Origin: Acanthococcus lagerstroemiae
Taxonomy: Eukaryota; Arthropoda; Insecta; Hemiptera; Eriococcidae
Reading direction: 5' to 3'
Assembly (NCBI GenBank): GCA_031841125.1
Contig: CM063111.1
Location: 54,559,535-54,623,534, forward strand
Length of the DNA: 64,000 nucleotides
Shown: piece by piece, positions 23,373-35,100 of the stretch
Numbering within the stretch: position 1 is the first letter of the stretch
Layout of the letters: each line of letters opens with the position of its first letter
Translations under genes and position numbers: made by a program
The notes under the pieces: model-generated
Databases searched by the model: none
Seen by the model: the letters and a program-made list of their open reading frames with translations, nothing else
Told to the model about the DNA's origin: nothing

Positions 23373-23502
23373 TCTCTGCTTAGTATAGTATACTATCAAT
23401 GGCAACGTCGCTTAACATAATCTATTATCAATGGCAATGTCACTTAGCATAGTCAATTATCAATGGTAATGCCGCTTAGCATAGTCTATTATCAATGGCG
23501 AT
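23373..23502. repeat. 32-bp tandem repeat, four units
   Basis: The unit is GTCGCTTAGCATAGTCTATT followed by ATCAATGGCAAT. Four consecutive units can be read with a constant 32-base spacing, and the first is the most diverged. Confidence 0.8.
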
Positions 23503-23587
23503 CAGCAATTATCATGTCATTTACCATCAGGGCTGGTGAATGTAAAGTTGCACATGTGCCAAAGGAACCATAATGTGATGTGGCACA

Positions 23588-23628
23588 GAAAAGGGCCTCA
23601 GTGTCTAATTACAATAGAGGCCCTTTTC
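23588..23628. other. Perfect 12-bp stem-loop
   Basis: GAAAAGGGCCTC at 23,588-23,599 pairs with GAGGCCCTTTTC at 23,617-23,628 across a 17-base loop. It may be the core of a small fold-back element; no outer termini were found. Confidence 0.5.
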
Positions 23629-23940
23629 TTGTAACACCTCATACAGCTCCTTAATGATAATTCTACAGTGAGATAAGAAATCATGTAAACAAATCCGACC
23701 ATAAAAAGCCCTATATAGCCCCCCCCCCACCAAAAAAAACAACAACAAAACAACAACAAAAATTAGAAAATTCTTTGAAATTTTTTCAAAATTAATTTTA
23801 AAATGAAAAAAAGATTGATGTTGATGACCTGATGAGGTTACGTTGCGTTATAGGTTCATACAAATTTACAGCTGATGAAAATAAGTAGGTACCAAATCAG
23901 TTAGGTGCCAAATCGAGCTTTCACTCCTGCCAAAGTTTCT

Positions 23941-23989
23941 TCATCTAAATTCTAGCCCCCACCAAAGAAAAGTTTTGGTTGCGCCCCTG
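23941..23989 (-). mobile_element. hAT-like MITE fragment, family CAGGGGCGCCACC
   Basis: Read in reverse this is CAGGGGCGCAACCAAAAC, then GGGGGCTAGAATTTAG, collinear with the left end of the element at 8,514. The other terminus and the duplication were not found, so the copy appears truncated or too diverged. Confidence 0.55.
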
Positions 23990-25221
23990 ACCAAGTGCAA
24001 GTATTTTATTAAATGTTCGTATATTTTTGGATTGTTATAATGTTTTCTTTATTTGGTTGTCCCTTCTCACGTCCTCTCTTTCCTTTTGCACTAATCGAAT
24101 TGCTTTCAAAATTATACTCAGCTCTACTTTGTCTTTTTGAGATTTCTGTTTTTTGGTCAGAAGATTTAGCTTGTGGTGAGGTTTTATACGGAGACAGGGA
24201 AGGACAGCTGCCATCTTCCCAGTTTGTTCTGTGAAACGAGAACTGGTCACGCGGCCCTTAGTTTGTTACGTCATTGAGCCCTCCTCCCTCCCAGGAAATA
24301 AATAAATAGTTTCGTTATGTCTTGATGCGAGTATCGAGTAAAGTGAAATTTGACTATTCGGCTTAGTTGACGTTTACGAGACACCTGAGACAGTTGCGGT
24401 GAAATGACACGACGTTTGGACCCAATCCAATAATTCTGTTCGCAGTGGAGTAGGGAAATAAAAACGAACATGGAATTCACGCCACACTCTGACTCGTTTT
24501 CTGGAAAGTCTCATAACACAACATGGAAGAAAGGTGCACGAATCATACCAAAGTGTAAGCAGTACCTTCGTTCAACGCTTCTATTCCGCAGCCTCATCCT
24601 GAAACCCTTTTTCGAATACCTTATTCCCGCTTAATAATTCATGCTGCTTTGTAAACAACCGGAGGCGCTGGGTTCATGAACCCTGCAAGAACTCCGCATT
24701 CGTGCGACTTTCCTCCGCCTGGAAGTACGATATTTCCTCATATTTTTCACACAGTTCTTGAAAAATACTCGGCGGTATTGGAATCGCGATTACAATGTAA
24801 CCGTGTTGTTGACTCGCACCATTTTCCGGATATTTCATATTTACGGCGATTCATTATGCAATTCTATTAACACGCGACTTCGTTAAGTAGGTCGTTGTCC
24901 ACTGTAATGGAGTCATTATACGAATGTTTCGGTCCGAAAAATATTCGGAAATTCAGTAGGCAAAGTGGATTTGAGTATTTTTCGAGACTGCCGCTGTCGA
25001 GCAGACGAGTGATTCAAACCGAATAATAAAAGTCGCGGTAGTCTCGGACTGACAAAAGAGAAAATCGATGCTCGGTCACACCGAGCAGCCTCTGAAATGG
25101 AAGAACGTGACTCAGATTTTTGAAGGACGTTTTTAATACAGCTTATATTGATTGCGAAGCTTTCAGGAAGACTCGTCTGAAACAGACAAGTTTAACCGTT
25201 TCGACCGCAGTAACATGGAAA
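23990..25221. other. Spacer with a possible LINE tail
   Basis: At about 24,280-24,312 a C/T-rich stretch ends in GGAAATAAATAAATAG, like the simple tails of some LINEs, but no coding remnant precedes it. The part at 24,540-25,160 has no recognised features. Confidence 0.3.
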
Positions 25222-25562
25222 ATGGCTCGAGCATTTATTATTGGCGAGCATTTGCTTGAAACGGTAAACATTTGCTGAACAAGTACTCATGAAGTAAATG
25301 ATTGAGCATAATGCATTCTGAAATGAGCTGAATAGCGACTCAGTTCAGAATCAACTCATTTCTGAAGAGTTAATTCAGAGTTAGCTTAGAGTTAAAGAAT
25401 AAATGTTGATTACAAAAATTTCTTTCGAGCAAATGCTTTACAACTCGCGAACATCTACTCAGAGAGCATCTCAAAATTTCGAGTATTCAATTTTTAAGCA
25501 TTTGCTCAACAAATGCTTGAAAATGCTTGAGCATTTAAAATGAGCATTTGCTCGTTACCATC
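25222..25562. repeat. GAGCATTTGCT-rich element, copy 2
   Basis: Collinear with 14,632-15,020: it starts ATGGCTCGAGCATTTATT, has the central AATTCAGAGTTAGCTTAG and ends TGAGCATTTGCTCGTTACC. Twelve bases later the TA-flanked element at 25,577 begins. Confidence 0.65.
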
Positions 25563-25576
25563 GCTACTATCGAATA

Positions 25577-28500
25577 GGGTGAGTCCCCAGTTTGCGTCAG
25601 GTCACAGTTTGTGTCACAGGCATCATGAAAAAGCTGATTTATTTCATTTCTAAACAGAGATGGGGGTACCCAATAATTTTTGCAGGACTAAGCTTCACTC
25701 TCTTGTCGACCATACGCTCCATTTCTCTGAGCCCGGGCCTTTCTGACCCTATGACATAAACTGGAGAAATTGAATATTTCAACTTCATACATCTATTTTA
25801 CGTGTTTTCATCTACTTCTCGAATATTGTAAGGTATTTCCAACGTAACACAACTCAAAAAATTATGTTCGATTATCCATTTCCGTCTGACCCCGAGGAAG
25901 TAGAAAAATTCTACACACAATTATCAAACTTACTGTGTCAAGAAAAATAATTTTATGTCGTAATCATGGGTGACTTTAATGCGAAACTAGGGAAAGGGCT
26001 AAGGTGTCTCCTACCAGCATAGGTCAATATGACTCAGCCGACGCGACGAATAGGAACGGAGAATTTCTAATAGATTTTGCAGACAGCGAAGGGTTCAAAA
26101 TAATAAATACCTTTTACAAGAAAAAGTTCAAGTACAAATGGACATGGGCCTCCCCCGACGGAGTAACCAAAAACGAAATCGACTACTTTTTGGTGAACAA
26201 CTTAAAATTTGTGAAAAACGTCGAGATTGAAAAAAATCTTACAATCCATTCTGATCACAGGGCCATTAGATTAGTGGTAAGTATTCCAAACGGTCGTCGT
26301 ATACTACCGGCTATCCTGAATAACCAATTGGGCATACAGTTCATCCCGAAATCTAGCATAGTAGAAGCAAAGAAGAAAATGTCAGAAAAGATTTTTGTTC
26401 GGATGGAATGTACGAATACTAACATACAGGTGCTATACGACAAACTGTTTGAGGAAGTAGCTAGAGTGGTCAATGAATTTACCACACACACAACAAAGAA
26501 AAAACTTGGTTGCAAATAACAGAAGAAACGATGAAAATTTGTAAAAAACGGAATGACCTGGCAAAAACGTCGAATGAATTGAAACAAAAAATCGAATTGG
26601 CCGAAATAAGGAAACTAGCAAAAAAATGCATACGGAGAGACATCACCAATTTCAAATATAACGTTTCGCTCGAAATTTTGAAGGAGTCAGGCTCCACCAA
26701 AAAAATGAGGAAAGCTTTGTCAGACAGCAAATGCTTAATGCCGAAGCTAAAAAACGATATAGGGACAGAGATTTTTGACCGAAAAGACATCGCCGACATT
26801 GCCACTAAATTCTACGCAGAACTGTACGACGACCGCAGAGAGGCAACTAGCAAGATGAGAATACGGGAGGGCTCATATAAAGATGACGTAGAGAACAGTG
26901 TCCCACCCTTCCTGCCTAGCGAGATAGAATGTGTACTGACCAGATTGAACGAGGACCGTGCAACAGGCCCTAGAAAACAGCCACCTAAAGGTTTTTGCGA
27001 ACGAACTTACCCCGGCCTTTACAAAATTGCTTAACGTAATTTTGCAATGCGATAACATTCCAGAGCAATGGGGTTTGTCCGAAATAATTCTACTAAAACA
27101 GGTGACCGAAAGAACATAGATAATTACCGGCCGATCAGCTTAACCTCCAATGTACTCAAAGATTTTGCTAAGGTGCTAAAAAACAGGTTATACGCCCAAT
27201 GAGACTGGAATCAAGGGCAGGAACAGGCAGGGTTCCGAAGGGGTGTATCTACAGTGGACCAAATTTTTATAATTAACCAGCTAGTAGAGAAGTGTAATAA
27301 ATATAGCATCCCGTTATTAATTCCACAGATTGACTTCCAAAAAGCGTCCGATTCGGTCTACCTGGACTACCTATGGGACGCCATGTTCAAACAAGGGGTC
27401 AACAGCAAATTTATCAGAATTCTAAAGAACTTATAGGAAATTGCGGAAGGGAGGGTAAAATTAGACAGATGGGGGGGGGGTTCAAAATTAGGCGCGGCGT
27501 TAAACAAGGCGGACCCGTTATCCCCGAATCTCTTGAACTGTATACTCGATGAGATTTTCCGCAGGCTGAATTGGGAAGAGAAGGGGGTGAAGTTACATGG
27601 GAGATACTCGAGTAACCTCCGATTTGCTGATGATGTTGTGCTCTTCGCTCATAGTGCCGAGGAGATCCAAGCAATGGTAGAGGAGCCCAGGGTTGTAAGT
27701 AAGTCAGTATGGCTGTTTAGAAACACCAAGAAAACAGTACTGTTATCTAATGACAAGGACTGCACGAGTGTAATGATAAACGGCGACGTAGTGGAACGGA
27801 AGGAAGAAGCAGTCTATCCCGGAAAAATTCTCTCATTTGATGACAGCTTCGGCAAGGAACCAAGCATAAGAAAAACAAAAGCTCGGAAAAGCTACTGGGG
27901 GTTGAGAAGTATCTATGTATTAAAGTACTACGCCACTAGAGGTTAAAAAGAAAATTTTTTGGGAGCAACGCGATGGCAGTGTTAACATACGGCTCACAAA
28001 CCTGGGCCCTGACCGAAACTCAGCTAGCAGGGGTGGCGAGGACCTAAATAGCGATAGAGAGATCTATAATCGGAATAAAAAGAGCTGACAGGTGGAGCAA
28101 CATTAGGATTAGAAGGAAAACACAGATGACTGACTGCAGGTATAGGGATCAAGAAGCTCAAGATGGACTACGCCGGTCATGTTACCAAAAAGGGGGAAGG
28201 TATGTGGGAAAGGAGAGTTATGGAATGGCAACCAAGAGCTAACAAAAGGAAGGTAGAGAGACCGAAAAAGAGGTGGAAAGACGAAATTGTACCGGTAGCA
28301 GGGGTAGCTTAGGGAAGGGACGCCAAGAATAGAGGGGCATGGAGACAGGTAGAGGAGGCCTATGCCCAAGGCTGGGCGTAAGGGGTCGTTTAGGACTACG
28401 TTATGTATCTTTTTTCCAGATTATATTATGTTATTTTTCTAATTTTTATATACATATTACCGTCAATAGTAAAATGCAAATCTGTAAATTAAGCCCTAAC

Positions 28501-28635
28501 GAACTTGTAACGTGGCTTAAATGAATAAATAAAATAAATAAATTCATTTCTATATTTCACCTCATGCCTACCTTGATTTAATTAATTTTGAAACTGAAAA
28601 AATTGCTTAACGTGACGCGAACCGGGAACTCACCC
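25577..28635. mobile_element. TA-flanked inverted termini enclosing an RTE element
   Basis: The left end GGGTGAGTCCCCAGTTTGCG and the right end CGCGAACCGGGAACTCACCC are inverted repeats of about 28 bases with a few mismatches. TA lies directly outside both (25,575-25,576 and 28,636-28,637), as for Tc1/mariner-type elements. The 3-kb interior is mostly an RTE retrotransposon, so the simplest reading is a short TIR element split by a later RTE insertion. A second, degenerate inner copy of the terminus, GACATAAACTGGAG, lies near 25,751. Confidence 0.6.
25863..28545 (+). pseudogene. RTE-type LINE with endonuclease and reverse transcriptase, inactivated
   Basis: This is the best-preserved protein-coding relic here. 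Endonuclease/exonuclease/phosphatase motifs are visible: IMGDFNAKLG near 25,965, then WTWASPDGVTKNEIDYFLV near 26,145 and HSDHR near 26,247. The open frames 26,004-26,519 and 26,510-27,034 overlap in different frames. Reverse transcriptase follows, with NYRPISL, QAGFRRG, IDFQKASDSV, GVKQGGP and the catalytic FADD near 27,625. After that comes the RTE-type tail MDYAGHV, then RPKKRWKDE and EAYAQGW. The 3' end is an (AATAAA)-like simple repeat. In-frame stops, frameshifts and a G-run near 27,470 show it is dead. RTE proteins nick the target DNA and copy their own RNA there. The N-terminal endonuclease part appears truncated. Confidence 0.88.
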
Positions 28636-29106
28636 TACATTTATTCTGCAAAGACATCGTCGGCGGAGGCCGAGTCTCTCCAGAGTAAACCACTTGAAAT
28701 GATTGAAAGTGCTACTTATACAATCTGAGATCTTAACAGGACCCCAAATTCAGACGGGAGGATCGCATCACCGTAAAATATCAAATCACGTGTCTGAAAA
28801 ACCTTCCTAAATCCATTCAAGGCAGCTTGACAGGCTGGACAGACATACTAGAGTATTGTACTTTTTGGGAACAATGGACCAATAGTACGCACTCTTTTCC
28901 ACCAAAACTTCAATTTTTATTCTTTATAGAAAAACGATATACCTAAAGACACATTTCTCCAAATTGTTGAAAAGATTTTGAAAAGTTGACTGATTCAAGA
29001 GAAAAGCATCTACAATCAAAATACTTATGTCCGACGTGAGAAACTTTTCTACACTGCAACTCTTTATTAGCTGAAAATCAAAATGTACATACTGCCAACT
29101 GGCAAC

Positions 29107-29629
29107 CAGAGGCGTATTAAGGAAAGAAGCTGCTCTAGGCAATATAAAATCTGCCGCCCCATTTGATTAGAAATACATTGTAGGAGCACATGGAATCATA
29201 AATGCGCCCAATTTATAATGGCCAGGTGACTATGAACTAGGCTGCTAAAGCGCTAATACCCTTTGGACCAAATTGCGGTTTTAAATTCACTTCGTTGTCA
29301 ATAAAATAATCCTTAGTTTAAATTTACTTATATTGATTGATAATATAATGCTGAATAAAGAATAGGCACACATCGTGATAAAATTTTGTATAACGAAATT
29401 TTCTCGATAAGTTGACTAGGAAATTTTGGCGAAGCATTTTTCAAAAGGAACGGACTTTTCGGTCACCCCGATACGACAGAATTTTTTCAAATGACGTAGT
29501 TATTTCCTCTACTTTGTTCTTTCTCCTTTTTTCCTTAATTTTTTTTCGTTTTTTTTTATCCGAAAATTCAAAATTTTGCCGCTCTAGGCAGCTACCTACC
29601 TAGGTTACCTAACGGTGAAAACGCCTCTG
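29107..29629. mobile_element. hAT-like element, family CAGAGGCGTATT
   Basis: An 8-bp duplication with one mismatch flanks it: CTGGCAAC at 29,099-29,106 and TTGGCAAC at 29,630-29,637. The left end is CAGAGGCGTATTAAGG and the right end GAAAACGCCTCTG. Near both ends a CTCTAGGCA word occurs, as part of longer diverged inverted arms. The 523-bp interior is AT-rich. The 63-codon frame inside is not transposase-like. Confidence 0.8.
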
Positions 29630-29755
29630 TTGGCAACATTGATGTAACTGGAAGTTCCTCAGCAGAGGGATTATCTGTAAGAAGAGCTTCTGTTCAATGT
29701 ATGTCTCATCGTACCTCATATCTACGCCATTGCACTAACCCTCTTCATTTTGATA

Positions 29756-30005
29756 TGTGACCTGCCAGGAAAAAAGGGACCTGAGCGCAATAATGTAAAT
29801 TTTACAGGAGAGCGGATAAACAAAATTGATAACTTTTTCACGTTACGGAGACACTCAACTTTGAAGACTTACAGCCTTTTGGGAAAATTTTTAGAATTTT
29901 TTCGACAACACCACGTGAAAGAGCGGCCAAAAATTAGTCAAAAACAGTGATCACAAAAATGTTTTTTTTTTTGCTCTGAGATCCCTTTTTTCCTGTCAGC
30001 TCACA
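29756..30005. mobile_element. 250-bp TIR MITE, copy 1
   Basis: The termini TGTGACCTGCCAGG and CCTGTCAGCTCACA are inverted repeats extending about 30 bases inward, with the element flanked by TA on both sides. The interior matches 63,508-63,756 at high identity (AGAGCGGATA, GTTACGGAGACACTCAAC, TTTTTCGACAACACCACG). The 66-codon frame it contains recurs in copy 2 only as part of the repeat. Confidence 0.85.
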
Positions 30006-30336
30006 TATACTCTTTACCTTCTGAAAAGATTGGCCAGTGTGAAGCTTGATCCATTGATGACGTCATTTTTCGAAAATTGAACCTATACACGAGAGCGACA
30101 CATTTCGGCGAAATGGTCAAATTACCCTTAAAAATGAATCAGCTGCTCGAAACAATTATTTAAATCAACATAAAAGCAATTTAATTCGGTAGTGTAATGT
30201 TTCAAAATTGAAACCTTCGAAGTTCAAAATTTTGATATGCTGGTAAAATAAAACTCGGAAAATCGAAGCTTCTAAAAATTCCGATAGCGCTTCTACCCCG
30301 CCTTGTTCCGAAACGTCACTAAGAGTAGGGTAAAAC

Positions 30337-31037
30337 TGAGGAGTACATTGACCCCTACCATTTAAAATGTACAGAAAGGCGTGGCTTAATTCTTCTTCTT
30401 CAAGTAAAATTTTTGGTTAATTTGATCTTGAAATCAGCTGATCGAGAGTATATCATAGTATAGCGAGCTACGGGAACCATAATGGCGAGAATGAAAAAGA
30501 AAATGTTTGTCCTCTGTCTCGAGGGTACTACAGTCCAGAATTCCTCCCCTTCTCATCGAGTCGATTTCAAACCCGTCATTCGTGGTTGAACCGAATCTAA
30601 TTTCGTGTATATTAATTGAAATATGAAATATAATGCGGTCAAAGATCATACTCTCACGTGATGAGCACAGAGGGTGAGTCTATTATCATGTCTCTCACTG
30701 ATAATAGTATTACACCGGATCGCAATACTTTTGACCGGGTTATATTTCATATTTCAATTAATATACACAAAAGTATATTTGGTTCAACCATGAACGCGGG
30801 GTTCTGGATCAACTTTATAGGGGGGGGGGGAGATGAGGCTCTAGACTGTGATACCTTCGAAGCTGGGGACAAACATTCTCTTCCTCACTCTTGCCATGAC
30901 GATTTCCATAGCCAACTATACTATATGTATACTCGATCAGCTGATTCCAAGGTCAAACTGACCCAAATTTTACTCCGAAGAAGAATGAGGACACGACTAC
31001 CTGTAGATTTTGAATGAACGGGGTCAATGTACTTCCC
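30337..31037. repeat. Inverted duplication, ~310-bp arms
   Basis: The left arm (30,337-30,646) read in reverse matches the right arm (30,730-31,037). The outer words are GAGTACATTGACCCC and GGGGTCAATGTACTTC. Inner words include TTTCATATTTCAATTAATAT and GGTTCAACCATGAACG against its counterpart. Both arms also give a related frame (minus 30,434-30,649; plus 30,658-31,017) with FDR-IFHISINIH in each, so either the arms come from a coding sequence or this is coincidence. The spacer is ~83 bases. The right arm contains an 11-base G-run absent from the left. Confidence 0.82.
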
Positions 31038-32109
31038 ATTTTTACACTACTACTAAGATTATTAGGTTCTTGATATTCGCTTCCCATCAAAAGATACCTG
31101 AATGACATCGGTTAATCTGAAAACACTACTGGAGCCCAGAATTTTGGCACTGCCCCACCGCCAAATGAATCGATTGGTGGGGTGAATTGAATGGCTCCCC
31201 AGACACCGCACCCCTGGCCCCGAAAACTACCCTTCCGAGTATCGTATCAGCAGTGACCTTTGGCATTGCCCCCTCCCCCATCCAATTAATCTAAAATACG
31301 ATAAATAGGTAACGGAGCAATTTTGTCTAATTCCAAACTACCATTGAGATTAGGATTGTGATATTAGAAACAAATTAACCTCGAAAACAGATCCGGCGGA
31401 AGATACCCCGAACATCCACTCAGTATTAATTTTACCCCCCTGAAGTCATGTCCAAGCCGCTATACTGTGAAAAGGCAAGTTTCAAAATTCAGTCTTTGTA
31501 TCTCCATTCAACCTCCAATTTGCCAACTTCGAATATTTTCCAATTTTGGTGGACGAATCGCCCTCATGCTACTAATGACTACAACCCTGACCCACATTTC
31601 TAAACAGACATCGCTAACAATTTGTTTTCCTTTAATACGTTGTACAAAAACTCTCTTCTTTCTGTATCAATATAGAGAGGCCCAGTGCCCATATTTCTGC
31701 GAGTACACTCACGGATCAGGGTTACAAACTATCCTAATAGGTCAAAACTGGAAACGCGTTATTTATTTGCAACTATAGCTACTAAGCCATTCGGTCTCGA
31801 CAGCTGGACGAATTACCTGCTGAGTGAAATGATGACACGCCTAGAAAATCAATCGATAACTCGATATGATTTGGGAAAGCCAGACCCGGGTTGGTGATGT
31901 GTTTTTGTTTTTTTACCGTACAGCTGACCTTCAACTAAATGAATTTTCGTGTTAATTCGAATGGATTTTCCATAAGTTCCCTTGATTAATGACTATTGAC
32001 TGTACCTTTTCATTCGTAGGTAAACAAATTGTTGTACAGCTGAGTTGACGCAATGTTTGCAATGTATTGGAAGTGGGAGTGGGAATGACTTTAGTTTAGA
32101 ATCACCTTA
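31038..32109. other. Spacer, nothing recognised
   Basis: No repeat shared with the rest of the window was seen. A 103-codon frame at 31,467-31,778 has no domain features. Confidence 0.35.
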
Positions 32110-35100
32110 AATAACACGAAATATTAAAATGGGAGTTTTTTCGGTCGCTGATTCTGAACGTTTCGTTAGATTTTTAAAACGATCCCGATTTCAATCAACA
32201 AAAATCAAATTTCACACTAGAGGAGGGAGAAAGGAGCAAAATCGACTCAACTCTTACGAATCGCATATGATGTATCGAAATAAGGATTCAAGGAGTCATT
32301 CATTCCGAATATATTATAACAATTTCAGTAGGAACCTGATTTCAGTCCAAAAATCAAATATTCAATGTCTTGGGGGAGGGGGAGACTTAATTCTCAAAAC
32401 ATTGCATCACGTGTCAATAGGACTTTCCGTAACGTGAATTTGAATACGTCATTAGATCTTTATTCAGATCCTGATTAGATTTGAGGGGGAAGGGAGTACA
32501 TGACTACAATTTTGGAAAAACATATAATGTATCAATTTCGATCCACTAGTTCTGAATATTTTATTCGATTTTTAACACAACCTTGTCTTCAACCTTCAAA
32601 ATCAAAATTTTTCACAGTGGAGGGGGAAGGGGCAACTTTAACCAACTTTGGAAAAACTCATAAGGACTCGAAACAATTTAGGCTTTCGGGTTACTGATTT
32701 CGAAAATTTCATTAAATTTTTGAGACAGTTCTCATTTTAGCTTTAAAAATCAAATTTTTTCCGGGTGAATCGTAATGGGGGCAATTGACTGAATTTTCGG
32801 AAAAAGTAGATAATATCAATACAGAAGTCACTGAGTCACTAGGGTTATTACGTTCAAATATTTCATTGGATGTTTCCAAGTCCATCGTGAATCTAGCCTC
32901 AAAAGCCAGATTTCACTCGAGGAGAGGGGAGTGAATTCGACTCAGTTCTTAAATAAAAAAACAAATCAGGCGGAGTCTCAATTCTCAAAACAATACATCA
33001 CGTGTCAAAATAGGACTTTCCGTAACGTGAGTTCGAATACGTCATTAAATCTTCACTCAAATCCTGAATTCATTCCAAAAATCAAAGTCCGAGATTTGAG
33101 GGGGAAGGGAGTACATGACTACACTTTTGGAAAAAAATATAAAATATCAATTTCGATCCACTAGTTCTGAATATTTTATTCGATTTTTAACACAATCTTG
33201 ACTTTAGCTTCCAAAATCAAAAATTTTTACAGTGGAGGGGGAGGGGGCCTCTTTACCCAACTTTGGAAAAACTCATAAGGACTCGAAACAGTTTAAGTTT
33301 CCGAGTTACTGATTTCGAAAATTTCATTAAATTTTTAAGGTAGTCCTCATTTTAACCTTCAACATCAAATTTATTTCGGGTGGGTGGAAGTGGGGGCAAT
33401 TGACTGAACTTTCGGAAAAAACGTAAAAAATATCAATATAGAAGTCACTGGGTCACCGGGGTCATTACGTTCAAATATTTCATTGGATGTTTCCAAGTCC
33501 ATCGTGAATCCAGCCTCAAAAACCAGATTTCACTCGAGGAAAGGGGAGTAAATTCGACTCAATTCCTAAAAAAAAAATGAGTTATCAAAATTGGAGTTTC
33601 CAATTCGCTGGTTTTGAATATTAATATTTTGTTGGATTTCTAGGATGATCACTATTTTATCCCCGAAGGGGAGGGGGGAGCGAAACTGACTCATTTTACG
33701 AAAAATTCTTGAAAAGATGAATCACATATTAAAATAGGACTTTCCGGAACGTGATTTCAAAACGTCATTAAATATCCCAAAAATCAAATTTCGTGCTTTG
33801 AGGAGGAGGAGGAGGGGAGTAAATATCTACATTCTTGCGAAAACATATAGAACATTAATTTAGATTCATTAGTTCTGAATATTTCATTCGATGTTTTAGA
33901 CGACCTTATCTTCAGCCTCCAAAATCAAAATTTCTCACGGTGGAGGGAGGAGGGGGCAATTTTACCCAACTCTGAGAAAATTCATAAGGACTTGGAACAG
34001 TTCAGGTTTTCGCGTTCCTAATTTCGAATATTTCAATAAATCTTTAGAGCAATTCTCATGTTAGCATTCAAAATTAAATTTCTTCCAGGTGGGGGTGGGG
34101 CAATTGAAGGAAATTTCGGAAAAACGTATAAAGTATCAGCATAGAAGTCACCCGGTCACTGGGGTCATTAGCTCATTACCTTCAAATATTCCATTAGATT
34201 TTTCCAAGTTCCTCCTGAAGTCAGCCTACGAAACCAAATTTCACACGGGGAGAGGGGAGTATAAATTCGACTCGATTCTTGAAAAATAAAAATACAAATT
34301 AGATATTAAGACTGAAGTTTCCGACTCGCGGATTTTGAGTACTTTACTAGACTTTCAGGATGATCCTAGATTTATTCCCGAAAATCAAAATTTTGTAGTT
34401 TCTTTAGACAGACGGGGGGGGGGGGAGCAAAATCGACTCACTTTACGGAAAATATATGACGTCTCAAACAGTAATTTTTGACGTTAATTTTGAATACTTC
34501 ATTAAGATTTCTAGTGAGGTTCTGATTTCATACTTCTGAAAAAAGGGAAGGAAGTGGGTGATTGATTGAACTTTTTGAAAGACGCATAAAGCATCGCAAC
34601 GTGAAGTTTTTGGGTCGCTGATGTCAAATATTTCATTCAATTTTGAAGGCCAGTTTCAATTTCAGTCTTCAAAATCAAATTTCACATAGCGGGAGAGAGG
34701 CGGTAAAATCGACTTGGTTCTCGAAAAAAATGAATCAGGTATTAAAATATGAGTTTTTGATCGGCTGATTTTAAATATTTTGTTAGATTTTCAGAACGAT
34801 TCCACTTTTAATCTCCGAAATCAAAACTTCATAGTTTTATATTTTCGAGGGGGGCGGGGGTCAATTCATGTTAAATGTATAAAGTACCGAAAAGAAATTT
34901 TAAATATTTCATTAAAGTTTTAATTAAATCCCGATTCCAGTTTTCGAAATTAAGATTTCATAATTCGGGAAGGACGGAGTGAGCGTGGGTGGGACTCAAC
35001 TTTCGGAAAAGCTTATAGATTATCGAAACATGAGTTTTTCGTGCCACTGATTTCAAATATTTCATTTGATTTTCAGGCTAGTTATGATTTCAACTCCACA

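Noticed and set aside
29750..29950. 66-codon protein similar to the one at 63,484-63,717
   Set aside because: Both frames lie within copies of the same MITE, and the similarity covers non-coding ends as well.
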